Assembly: GCA_035610835.1 (NCBI GenBank)
Contig: CM069445.1
Location: forward strand, 32,104,811-32,168,810
Origin: Ophiura sarsii
Lineage: Eukaryota > Echinodermata > Ophiuroidea > Amphilepidida > Ophiuridae
Direction of reading: 5' to 3'
DNA length: 64,000 bases
How positions within the stretch are numbered: position 1 is the first letter of the stretch; each line of letters starts with the position of its first letter. The notes under the pieces are model-generated. The model saw only the letters and a list, made by a program, of their open reading frames with translations, did no database searches and was not told where the DNA came from. A program made the translations under genes and the position numbers. This document shows, piece by piece, positions 1-9,600 of the stretch.

Positions 1-1
1 T

Positions 2-114
2 TTGTTTACTGTAATTGACAGAGAGTTACAACGACTGTACAGTATATCGATGTCTCCAGTGTACGCTCATTTCTCAGAAACTTTAGGCGGTTTATCAACA
101 ATCAGAGCTTACAG
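2..114 (+). CDS. ABCC8/9-like: SUR-like ABCC exon, TMD2 intracellular segment (partial at window edge)
   Basis: The frame starting at base 2 is open to a GT donor at 115 and reads RELQRLYSISMSPVYAHFSE, then TLGGLSTIRAY. The HFSETLGGLSTIRA core is the conserved coupling region of the second transmembrane domain of ABCC transporters. The exon ends in phase 2. Its true 5' end is not visible: the frame is open to the window edge, although an AG at 20-21 could be an acceptor. The next recognisable exon (1516) starts in phase 0, so these two cannot be spliced together in frame; an exon for roughly 35-40 residues, expected to hold the family's NRW...R.D..G stretch, is missing between them. Confidence 0.85.
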
Positions 115-789
115 GTAATAATGTACAAACAGTCATAATAGGCCTAATTGGTGTAATTTTGTGACGTTTATGAATTTTATGAAACTTAATAGAAAGAATT
201 GGCGGGAAAATACGTCACTGCGAAATCACAAATCAGGCTGCGTCATTTTGTTGCGGTGGAGCCACTACGCATGTGTGAGAGCGCAAAGAGTTCGAGCGTT
301 ATGCTCAGTGCATTATTTTATGGCCCAGCGTACTGATTTCGCACCCTGACCTTTAGCCTCTCCCAATCACGCCCTCAATCGTCTGCCTACCCATAATGCA
401 ATACAGACCTCCTCTTAGCGAAGCGGCGCATACGACATGGAGGATATAGTCTACCCCGTCTGAAATATTATTTCCTCTGTATAAGTGTGTGCACTGGCCT
501 GCGCCGAACCTTGACTTCTAGTGAAGGCGCTCAATAAATCACTTGATACTGTTACATTGTTAGTATGGCCTATTATTTTACTGTATTATTGGCAAAAAAT
601 CAAATTGACAGTATCTCTTTTTATTTTCTCTTTTATAAACCAGAGCACAGGAGCGCTTGTTTACTGAACTTCTTGAGCGAATTGACACCAACAACACGGC
701 CTATTTGTATCTTCATGCTAGTTATGCGTGGGTCGGAAATACGTTGGTACGTCGGTTTCAAATATTTATGTATTTATTTATTTAAAAAA

Positions 790-1115
790 ATTCAGAGGTA
801 TAGACCTTCCGGAATATTATCGCTACTCTGAGTTTCATGGACAATCCCATACGGTCATTTTGTCCAATCGTCAATCAGTTGAGCACTTTTTGATTATCTT
901 TTGATATCTTAATGTGTATAGATCTCCTTTGGAATATATTGTTGCTCTGATCGCTAGTTTTAACACCATTGATTGTGTATTTGCATTTTCAATGTGTCAA
1001 AGACCTTCGATCAGAGAGACATCTTTTCGCCTGATGATTGGACAAAATGACCGTATGGGATTGTCCATGAAACTCAGAGTAGCGATAATATTCCGGAAGG
1101 TCTATACCTCTGAAT
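790..1115. repeat. Foldback element with 85-bp arms
   Basis: Bases 790-873 (starting attcagaggtatagac) recur as a near-perfect reverse complement at 1032-1115, with about 160 bp between. This looks like a MITE or foldback element. A related string (attccggaaggtcgatac) appears near 39.2 kb, which suggests a family. Confidence 0.8.
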
Positions 1116-1263
1116 TTTTATACGCTCTACCGTTTACGGTATTGTTTGTTCAATGGCTAGTCTAACCAGAAACGGTTGTCAATACATATTTATTTATTTA
1201 TATATTTACTTGTAAAGAAGCAATCTTCTTGCAGAGTGCTCAATGCGATTCAGAGCGAAATAT

Positions 1264-1376
1264 AAGTTAAACCATTCGGTACGGTAGTTGCTACTCCGAA
1301 TTTCACGCTTGTGCGATCATCAGACAGGGTTGTCTGATGATCGGAGTAGCAACTACCGCTCCAAATGGTTTAACTT
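1264..1376. repeat. Short hairpin repeat
   Basis: AAGTTAAACCATT at 1264 pairs with AATGGTTTAACTT ending at 1376. The centre is GATCATCAGACA, GGGT, TGTCTGATGATC. Most of the 113 bp can fold on itself with a few mismatches. It lies 140 bp upstream of an exon acceptor. Confidence 0.75.
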
Positions 1377-1515
1377 TTATTCATATATTTCTTTTATATG
1401 TTTTTTGTTTTTATTTTTTTATTTTGAATACAAAAAAATTCTCGAAAAACATCCAATAATTTTGAAACTAAAGTTTATCAAGGTTTTGTGAATTTGATTC
1501 TTTTCCACATCACAG

Positions 1516-1632
1516 GTAATATTAGCATTCATAATTTTGACCATGGGTAGCGTGACGGTTGTTATCTTGGAAGAAACAACAGACAATATTAATTCGACTT
1601 CTGTTGCGTTGGTGCTATCGTTAGCTTTCATG
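1516..1632 (+). CDS. ABCC8/9-like: SUR-like ABCC exon, TMD2 transmembrane hairpin
   Basis: This 117-bp exon runs from the acceptor ccacatcacag to the donor ATG|gtatgt, phase 0 at both ends, 39 residues. It reads VILAFIILTMGSVTVVILEE followed by TTDNINSTSVALVLSLAFM. That is a hydrophobic helix, a short polar loop with an N-S-T glycosylation sequon, then a second hydrophobic stretch. The pattern matches the transmembrane pair that precedes the NBD2 linker in ABCC/SUR proteins. The assignment rests on hydropathy, splice signals and position between recognised exons, since sequence is poorly conserved here. Confidence 0.75.
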
Positions 1633-2727
1633 GTATGTAGAAATAATGATATGTGTGGGAAGGTCAGTGGGAATGAACCACGTTTTATGGGCCTAGCAGA
1701 CACATAATCTCTTTTTTCAACTAAATAATTGTTCATATTTGTGAAATGTAAGCAATTATTTACACATCAAAGAGATGTATGACATTTGTATCAGACTTTC
1801 TTCCGTCACATGTTTTTTTGATATTTACAGTATTTTTGTTGCTGCGCAGAATCCCCGATCGACAGTGTTTTAACTTTATAGACTAAGGCCAATTCATATT
1901 CCCGTCGTTGGGCATCGCGCGACGTTGACCGATATATCGGCGCGAGAGTTGACGAACAATGTAAACTTTTCGACATCGACGTCGATAGACGCCCAACAAC
2001 GGGAGTGTAAACGTCAAACGAGATTTCAAACAACCACAATCTAAACGGTGTTAAGGTGATTGCGTATGAAAAGCATATCATGCCTAACATATCATGCCTA
2101 ACATATCTCGGCAACCGAATGTCCGATTGAAATTGGAACATAAAGTGTTTCTCTCTGTATGTGAAGACGCCATAATTTTTTGGAGAAGATTTTTGTGTTA
2201 CGTCTGCCAAGGATTTGACAGTAAGACATTGCTCAAAATGTTACCTTTTCTACAGCAGTAAAGTGTCATTTATGCTATTGTTTCTAGCCACTTCCATCAA
2301 CAGTTTTTCCGCCTACAGGTTTTTTTGATCAGTTGCTGCAAATGCAGCTGATCATTTCAGTTATGTTCGACCAGTGAAACTGGTCATCTTGATCTTCCAT
2401 TAATTCGAACCCATTCGGGTGTTTTGTAGCAATCAAGCTAACAAGGGAAAACACGGTCACGGGACAAATATTGACAGAAAAAGTGTGTGTGTGCCCCCCC
2501 CCCCCCCCCCCCCCCGATTGTACCTTTGCGTGATTGCGCACCGCGGAATGGGCGTGCACCGACGCGGTGCTTCTATTGGGTTTGTTAGATTTTGTTGGTT
2601 GGATTTAGCAAGGCTAGCATGTTTAACATCCATATTTTCCTGTTACATTATAGTAATACACGATACCAGTAAAGACTTTCATGTTGTTTCCTTTGTCTTA
2701 CTTTTTTACTTTTTGTCAATATTTCAG
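1633..2727. other. Intron with partial direct repeat and poly-C tract
   Basis: A block at about 2274-2353 (cacttccatca, then cagttgctgcaaatgcagct) recurs at about 2880-2957 across the next exon. A run of 22 C lies at 2494-2515. No further coding sequence is seen. Confidence 0.5.
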
Positions 2728-2839
2728 ATACCGTATTTGCTCTGGGCCATTGTTCGTTCTCATGCAGATACAGAGATTCAAATGAATGCTATAGAAAGAG
2801 TACAGCACTACTCAAAACTACCAACCGAAAGTCATGAAG
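2728..2839 (+). CDS. ABCC8/9-like: SUR-like ABCC exon, last TMD2 helix and NBD2 linker
   Basis: Acceptor atttcag, donor GAAG|gtaatc, phase 0 in and phase 1 out. It reads IPYLLWAIVRSHADTEIQMN then AIERVQHYSKLPTESHEG. Known SUR proteins have a closely similar stretch (W..RN.AD.E.Q..A..R, ending ESYEG or ENYEG) joining the last TMD2 helix to NBD2. This is one of the clearest SUR-type signatures in the window. The G|GA split codon is completed by the exon at 5403. Confidence 0.92.
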
Positions 2840-3384
2840 GTAATCAAAACCTCTTCCTGTTTTCTCCATCGCCGTCGTTACGCCATTGCTACTAGCCACT
2901 TCCATCACGAGGTTTTCCATCAGTTGCTGCAAATGCAGCTGATCATTTCACTTACGTCGTCGTCGTTCTGGTGTGATTGTGGTGGGTGGCGGTTGCGGTG
3001 GTGATGGTTGTGGTGGTGATGGTTATGATAATGGTGGTGGTGGTGTACTAGACCACGGAGAAAATGTAAACGAATACATTTACTGGACACGTGACTATAA
3101 GTAGTACTTTCATGGTGGAGGCGATCATGTTTGCGGTCAGTCATCAAAGAGCATTGTCGATCGGGGTTACCAGCAGTATTCTATTAATGATTAATACTAT
3201 TGATACACTTTGGATGTATGATCGATAGAGATTACATAATCCTTTGTGCGATCATAATCACTCCCCATTCTACTAAACATCGCTGAAATGGGTCTAAAAT
3301 CGGGTCTTAAAATCAATACGGTAACTTCGCTTTCCGTCAGCGAAATGTTATTTCCGTTGGTAAACATCTGTATAATATGATATA
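2840..3384. other. Intron with GGT/GAT-rich simple sequence
   Basis: The stretch at 2975-3045 is made of ggtggtgat-type triplets, and a related tract lies at 5078-5140. The string ccacggagaaaatgtaaacg at about 3053, running on to actggacacgtgac, recurs inverted at about 4565-4607. This frames the mariner-like element between them and may be an older outer element. Confidence 0.5.
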
Positions 3385-4413
3385 CAGGGTGTATCAAAAA
3401 AACGCAACACCTTTTGTCGCGAGCTCTCCGATTACGGCAAATCACAAATCACTCTGAAATTTGTATATTCTGTTAGGTGTACTTATTGGCTATCACATAA
3501 TCAAATTACAGCGATATCGATTATTTATTCGCTGAGATATCAACGATACACGTAGACAAGTGCAAAACACGCTTTACATCGTTTATCCTGTATGCCTGAT
3601 TTTCTTGGCAGGTGAATATTAGCAAGACACTTTAATAACAGATAATTGGAATCAAACTCATCAATCTGAGAAGAAAATGTCATGTTAAAGGTATCAAATG
3701 TCTGGCTATTACAGTATCATATCAATATTAATTAAATCAGGCAATAAATTAGTTGATAGTTAATGACACAACTTGAAAATCCAGCTTACAAAGTCTGTTT
3801 GCAAATCCTCTCTCTTTTTTTCTTCTCGTTAATGTCATAACTAAAACAGTATGGCACATTATTCAAAAGATAAACAAATGAAATAGTCCAGTGAAGGTAG
3901 TAATTGTCTTATATGAATCAGTCATTGTTAGTCTGTTGTGAATGGAAATGGGACATTATGGTGCTGCTCGACCCTCAAAATGCTGTCCTTGTTTTAAGAT
4001 GCATCAATTATGAACTTTAAATTGTGAAAGAACGTACCAAAGAGCGATCATAGCAATCGGTGGTTAAGAACTTAAAAAGGGTGATTATCAGATTACACGA
4101 TTCAATAATTGTATGTACCACATTACTCAAACAAAGGAAATTAAGATAAACCATTCCAGAAAATAAGGTTACATAGTTATTAAACTCTTAACCCATTCCA
4201 AGTTTTTAGAACGAACGATGTAAAACGTGTTTTGGTCTTCTCTACTTATACCTTTAATATCTTAGCGAATACATAATCGATATCGTTGTAATTTGACTAC
4301 GTGATAGCCAATAAGTAGACCTAACAGAATATATAAGTTTTAGAGTGATTTGTGTTTTACTGTGACCGTACAGCTCTCGACAACAAGTGTTGCGTTCTTT
4401 TTGATACACGCTG
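3385..4413. mobile_element. Mariner-like non-autonomous element, copy 1
   Basis: The element is flanked by TA (3383-3384 and 4414-4415). It starts CAGGGTGTATCAAAAAAAC and ends with the inverted form gttctttttgatacacgctg. The terminal inverted repeats are long, about 210 bp. No transposase reading frame is present. A TA target site and a CAGGGTGT-type end are typical of Tc1/mariner-derived MITEs. A full-length inverted copy lies at 5638-6713. Confidence 0.85.
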
Positions 4414-4415
4414 TA

Positions 4416-5402
4416 GTTCCGAGTCAAACAAATTATAGGCCGTCTCGAATGTAAATAATTTTGACCGTATCCCGTTTCTTTCCATTACCTGTGATCTCCT
4501 CATAATATTCTTCACATCCCGGAATCTTTCTTTGTCTTGTTCACCGAACAAGATCAACAGGAGTCACGTGTCCAGTAAATTAATTTACTCGGTTACATTT
4601 TCTCCGTGTACCTGACTGTAGACTGGTTCTCCGCGTCCCTCTATATGCATGATATGGCCGCTCTTTAAAATAGGCGTACGAAATCGAGGGACTGGGAAAC
4701 GAACACGGTGAAAAATTGTGCGGTTATTCGTGGAATTCCAGGAGTAATTATCTTATATAAATATGCAAACGAATACCGAGCATGCGCATTTGTACACAGC
4801 AACAAAATACCACCCGATTGGTCCAATACAAATGCAGTGCATCGAACGAGCGTCACCTGAGGTAAATCGTTCGCCCTATCACGTCACGCGGTTTACAACG
4901 CCGCGTGAAGTTACCAGCGCACCGTGGCGTAATGGTGCGGGAATTAGTTCATGTTTTTCACGAGTTCATTAGCGCACACTTTAATTTGGAACTGTACATT
5001 TTGTTCAGTCTTCGGATTTTGAGCACCCTCTTAGGGGCCGTGTTTAATGAAGGCATGAAGGATACAGACTACAGTTTAGTGGTAGTGGTGGTGGTGATGA
5101 TAAAAGTGGCGGTGATAATGGTGTGGTGGCGGCGGCGCGGCAGCGCCGATGAATATGATGACGAACTACTATGATGATAAATACAGGGCGAGTCAAAGAA
5201 GTGTCCCATTTGGAACAAAATTAATTAAAAATACATCCCATGTTTTTGTTTTGATTTCAAGCCCTATTCTATCAAATACACTACATCCTATTGCATTTCA
5301 CCATCTAATTGCCGGGATATGATAAGTTCAGTAACAAGAGTCTGAATCACATTTAGGCATTCATGGTATATTTAAAGTGTTCATTAATTTATAAATTATA
5401 AG
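4416..5402. other. Intron stretch, no gene seen
   Basis: A GGT-rich simple tract lies at 5078-5140. A mariner-type end (TA, then cagggcgagtcaaagaagtg) begins at 5184, but no partner end was found, so it is probably a fragment. Confidence 0.4.
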
Positions 5403-5530
5403 GAAAATCTCCACCTGCGACGTGGCCACATCAAGGGGAAATCAAGATGATAGATATGCATGTGCGATACGCCAGTGATTTACCCTGTGTGCTGAGAGCT
5501 ATCAATTTGTCAATCAAACCAGGAGAAAAG
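5403..5530 (+). CDS. ABCC8/9-like: SUR-like ABCC exon, start of NBD2
   Basis: Acceptor attataag, donor AAAG|gtgaga, phase 1 in and phase 0 out (128 bp). With the split Gly it reads GKSPPATWPHQGEIKMIDMH then VRYASDLPCVLRAINLSIKPGEK. The W.. .G.I....VRY......VL..... I.PGEK pattern is the first beta strands and A-loop region of an ABCC NBD2; Tyr in VRY is where the aromatic A-loop residue lies in this family. The exon sits between two inverted 1-kb mariner-like copies in its flanking introns. Confidence 0.92.
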
Positions 5531-5637
5531 GTGAGATACTCAATTCTTTAATTTGAGATATTTTTCGCGATTAACAATTAACAACGACGCTACAGCGAAC
5601 AAAATGTATCAAGTATGATAATGTGTAGGAACGTGTA

Positions 5638-6713
5638 CAGCGTGTATCAAAAAGAACGCAACACTTTTTGTCGAGAGCTGTACGATAATAGTAAAACACA
5701 AATCACTCTAAAACTTATATATTCTGCTAGGTCTACTTATTGGCTATAACATAGTAAAATTACAACAATATCAATTATTTATTTGCTGAGATATTAAAGG
5801 TATAAGTAGAGAAGTGCAAAACACGTTTTACATCGTTCGTTCTAAAAACTTGGATTTTCCTGTCCGATTAGTGTTATAGGTTAACAGTTTAATAACTATG
5901 TAACCTTAATGTCTGGAATGGTTAATCTTAATTTCCTTTGTTTGAGTAAGGTGGTACATAAAATCATTGAATCGTGTAATCTGATAATCATTCGAACATT
6001 TGAATACGTCAATCACCCTTTTTAAGTTCTGAACCACCGATTGCTATGATCGCCACATATGTCTATGGTACGTTCTTTCATAAATTAAAGTTCATAATCG
6101 ATGCATCTTAAAACAAGGACAGCATTTTGAGGGTCGAGCAGCACCATAATGTCCCAGCAGACTAACAATGACTGATTCATACCTTCAATTACTACCTTCA
6201 CTGGACTATTCCATTTGTTTATCTTTTGAATAATGTGCCATGCTGTTTTATTTATGACATTAACGAGAGAAAAAGAGAGAGGATTTGCAAACAGACTTTG
6301 TAATCTGGATTTTCAAGTTGTGTCATTAACTATCAACTAATTTATTGCCAGATTTAATTAATATTGATATGATACTGTAATAGCCAGACATTTGATACCT
6401 TTAACACGACATTTTATTCTCAGAATGATGAGTTTGATTCCAATTATTTAAGTACAATGAGTTATAAGTGTCTTGCTAATATTCACCTGACAAGAAAATC
6501 AGGCATACAGGATAAACGATGTAAAACGTGTTTTGCACTTGTCTACGTGTATCGTTGATATCTCAGCGAATCAATAATCGATATCTCTGTAATTTGACTA
6601 TGTGATAGCAAATAAGTACACCTAACAGAATATATAAATTTCAGAGTTATTTGTGATTTGCCGTAATCGTAAAGCTCGCGACAAAAAGTGTTGCGTTTTT
6701 TTTGATACACCCA
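5638..6713. mobile_element. Mariner-like non-autonomous element, copy 2 (inverted to copy 1)
   Basis: It begins after TA at 5636-5637 with cagcgtgtatcaaaaagaac and ends ttttttttgatacaccca. Along its whole length it is the reverse complement of the element at 3385-4413, judged by eye at roughly 90% identity. The right end has lost the expected TGTA. No transposase is present. Confidence 0.85.
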
Positions 6714-7238
6714 GGCCGCATTGAAGGATCTCCGTACCTCAATCCTTATCCCACTATCAATCGGTGAATTGTGTCTATTGGATAATTAATAACTCCTTGA
6801 GCTACAATCAAGGAAAATAATAGTTGGCACACAATTTGATACAACATACTTGGGACATAGCACTCTTTAATAGCAACGTACGTCTCCCCATTCTCTCATG
6901 TGGCTCGGATCAACATTGCCTCGGGGGAGGGGGCACTCTTTTCCTTAATTGGGACAAAGTGTGCCAACCTTTTTGTCCTTGATTGTACAGTAGGCTGCGT
7001 GTTGAAAATTCTAATGGAAAAATGAGGAAAAAAATGGGAAAAAAACCGGACACCTGCCCTTAGTCTTTATCAAATAACTTCCTAATATATAAGTAAACTA
7101 TTCTTTGGGTACAATATCAAATCAAACACAAATTAGTGGAGAAATTAATCATTTTAAGTGTGTCACTATTAGTTGTAGAGTTCGAATCTTGTTAAACCAA
7201 ACATAAACAGTGGTTAAGCCTCTCAATTTGGATTTTAG
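6714..7238. other. Intron stretch, no gene seen
   Basis: Unremarkable AT-rich sequence with a G-run near 6925. No repeat structure or coding potential recognised. Confidence 0.4.
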
Positions 7239-7317
7239 GTCGGAGTTTGTGGCCGTACCGGAAGTGGAAAGTCATCCCTGGCATTGACTTTGTTTCGAGT
7301 TATTGACACTTACCAAG
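7239..7317 (+). CDS. ABCC8/9-like: SUR-like ABCC exon, NBD2 Walker A
   Basis: Acceptor ggattttag, donor CAAG|gtaata, phase 0 in and phase 1 out. It reads VGVCGRTGSGKSSLALTLFR then VIDTYQ. GRTGSGKSS is a canonical Walker A with the ATP-binding lysine intact, as in SUR NBD2. It is the last exon of its contig. The split Gly codon is completed exactly by the exon at 57476, about 50 kb away across both assembly gaps. Confidence 0.95.
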
Positions 7318-7505
7318 GTAATAATTACCTCCTCAAAAAAGTTCGGAAAGTTTTTTTTCAATCGCCAATTTTCCGAATATTTCGTTATGTATTCATATTG
7401 TGTGTCCTCTCTATGAAAAGCTGTTGTGTTCATCTTTCCAATGATACCTCATTTGTAGCAATCACTTGTTTCAGTGCTCAGCAACCTGTTTGAGAAAATG
7501 GGGAG

Positions 7506-7672
7506 GTCACAATCTGAATGTGCCAAAATCATCACTATTTTGTGCTCAAAGGTCAATAGAGCATCACTCTACACTTGTCAATGTAACACAATGTAACACT
7601 TCAGTGATCAGACGACACAGTCGTTCTTTTGAGCACGAAATAGTGACAATTTCGGCACATTCAGATTGTGAC
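7506..7672. repeat. Inverted repeat ending at the assembly gap
   Basis: GTCACAATCTGAATGTGCC at 7506 recurs as its reverse complement ending exactly at 7672, the last base before the N run. The arms are about 46 bp with roughly 75 bp between. The contig end therefore coincides with the end of a foldback repeat, a common place for assemblies to break. Confidence 0.8.
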
Positions 7673-7772
7673 NNNNNNNNNNNNNNNNNNNNNNNNNNNN
7701 NNNNNNNNNNNNNNNNNNNNNNNNNNNNNNNNNNNNNNNNNNNNNNNNNNNNNNNNNNNNNNNNNNNNNNNN
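7673..7772. other. Assembly gap (100 N)
   Basis: Exactly 100 N, a conventional length for a scaffold gap of unknown size. Contig order across it conflicts with the order of domains in the encoded protein. Confidence 0.99.
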
Positions 7773-8086
7773 ATAATAAAGAAAAGATGAAAACGTGTTT
7801 TTGAGTAGTATCTGCTTGTTTAAAAAATAAAAAATAAAAATTTGTAAAAAAAAATCTTTAAAACGTGATTTTGTGCAGTAAATTTTCAAATATTTTCAAC
7901 AACAAAAAAAACAAAACAAAATCCGACCGTCCGACCCTGACTTTGACCCTGAAAGGGCAAGTCAACTCTTTTCTTTTTTTGTTGTTGCCTAAGTCGTTCA
8001 ACAAGCTATACATTTCAAACTCTCCAGTTCGGGCGTTGTCATCCCCCGTTCATTAGCCCGGAAAATCCTGTAGACCTGTTCTCTTA

Positions 8087-8578
8087 GGGAACAGTTCCAT
8101 TTGTACGCGATAAATTTATCGCGACTGTATCGGGGCCTGATATGTTTTGGACCCGATGTTTTTTTCAAGTTGATACGCGATAAAATAGTCATCAGGCCCC
8201 GATAAAATAGACATCGGGGCCCGATACGAGGCCTCTGCCATACCCTGGGGTATGTTTAGTAAATAGAGCGGGACATTGTTTAGCAAATACACGAGGATAA
8301 TACAATTTACGTTAAAACATCCATAATCAATAACATTATCTCTAAAACATGAAATGCTGAATTTGTACCTTACAACTAGAATAAATAACCCGAAGCTCTA
8401 TTTACATACCGACCACTTATCTTTCGTTATATTTAAACAAGCGGTAAAACCCTACTCGATAAATAATCCTTTGCTACTCGCAACTGTACGCGATAAAAAT
8501 CTCATCGGGCCTGATAAAAAACTCATCGGGGCCCGGAACATTCTCGCAATTTTATCGCGTACAAATGGAACTGCTCCC
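8087..8578. mobile_element. PIF/Harbinger-like MITE
   Basis: A TTA target duplication (8084-8086 and 8579-8581) flanks terminal inverted repeats starting GGGAACAGTTCCATTTGTAC and ending tggaactgctccc. The interior is rich in TATCGGGGCC and CGCGATAAA strings in both orientations. A 3-bp TTA duplication and GGG ends fit PIF/Harbinger MITEs. No transposase. Confidence 0.7.
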
Positions 8579-8883
8579 TTACGAAGCTTTGTATCATTTC
8601 GTGTCGCGATTCTCGAGTCGCACATTTCGTACCCGCTGTAACCCGCAGTCGCATCTGGAATCGCGACCCGAAATCGGCGTATTTTCACTCTAAAACCATG
8701 ATTTTGAAGTAATTAAGAATCGTATCGCCCTGTAACTTGAAATGTATGTACGATTTATGATCAGAAATGTAAATAAGCAAGAAAATCTGCTCTAAATTTT
8801 TCGAGGATTGAGGGCGTTCCTGAAAAGATCACACTATACTTTTGTGAAGTTGAGTTTTAAAAGTTTTGCTCACATCATAAGAA

Positions 8884-9398
8884 ACGAATTTACCTTCCTT
8901 GGGTAGTTCCCCAAGACCCCCATTACTAAGGCCATTTAGTTCCACTAAGACCCCTAATACGTTTCCTTGGGCACTCGCCAAGACCCCCCCCCCCCCCCCC
9001 CCCATTCCCCCATTTCAACCTTGGGCAGTTTGCCAAGACCCCCATTTCAAAGATGCCATCAGTTCCATAAGACCCCCAATTCAGGTTTTGTCAGTTCGGT
9101 AAGCCCGGGGGGGGGGGGGGGGGTTATACTCGCCTAATACGGTATACGGGGATGTGCCGCTCTAATGGGGTCGCATTTTTGCAAAAAAATCCCTAAACAC
9201 GGGTATGATTTGTGCTGGAAAAATCCCTATTAATGGGGTCACTTTTTACAAATGGGTCTTTTTCGCGGAAAATGATGGCTCTTTCGCAAAATCCTTAGAA
9301 ATGGGTACCGTTTTTCTTCCAAAATCACCCTTTAACTAAATGGGTAGGGGTTTTGAATCTCCAAGGTTACCCCCGACCCAGTATCGTAGAGTCCTGGA

Positions 9399-9443
<45 letters not shown>

Positions 9444-9600
9444 CCCCCCCCCCCCAGACGGCTTTGACCCGGGAAGGCCAGCTCAAACTACCGGGCTAAA
9501 AAAATCGAAGAGAAGGGAAGACTAGAGAGAGGAAGAGAAAAGGGGAACGGAAAGGAAAAAAGGGGAAGGAAAGGGAAAGAAAGGAAAGAGAGCACATAGA
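8884..9600. repeat. Degenerate direct repeats with poly-C/poly-G tracts and a purine-rich tract
   Basis: Bases 8900-9095 contain about five degenerate copies of agttcc..aagaccccc. Homopolymers are C (8984-9003), G (about 9107-9123) and C (about 9402-9455, with one T). Between them, 9150-9345 repeats aatggggtc and tttttgcaaaaa-type strings. Bases 9505-9595 are almost pure G/A. No coding sequence is supported. Confidence 0.6.

Larger units (their letters stand above)
115..1515. other. Intron with no recognisable exon; contains two foldback repeats
   Basis: The missing TMD2 exon was looked for here and not seen in any + frame. The stretch holds an inverted repeat (790-1115) and a hairpin (1264-1376), listed separately. 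The remaining sequence is AT-rich and gives no protein similarity I recognise. Confidence 0.5.

Noticed and set aside
2419..2727. In-frame upstream extension of the exon at 2728
   Set aside because: The open frame runs through a poly-C tract; the acceptor atttcag at 2727 gives the correct phase and the family alignment begins there.
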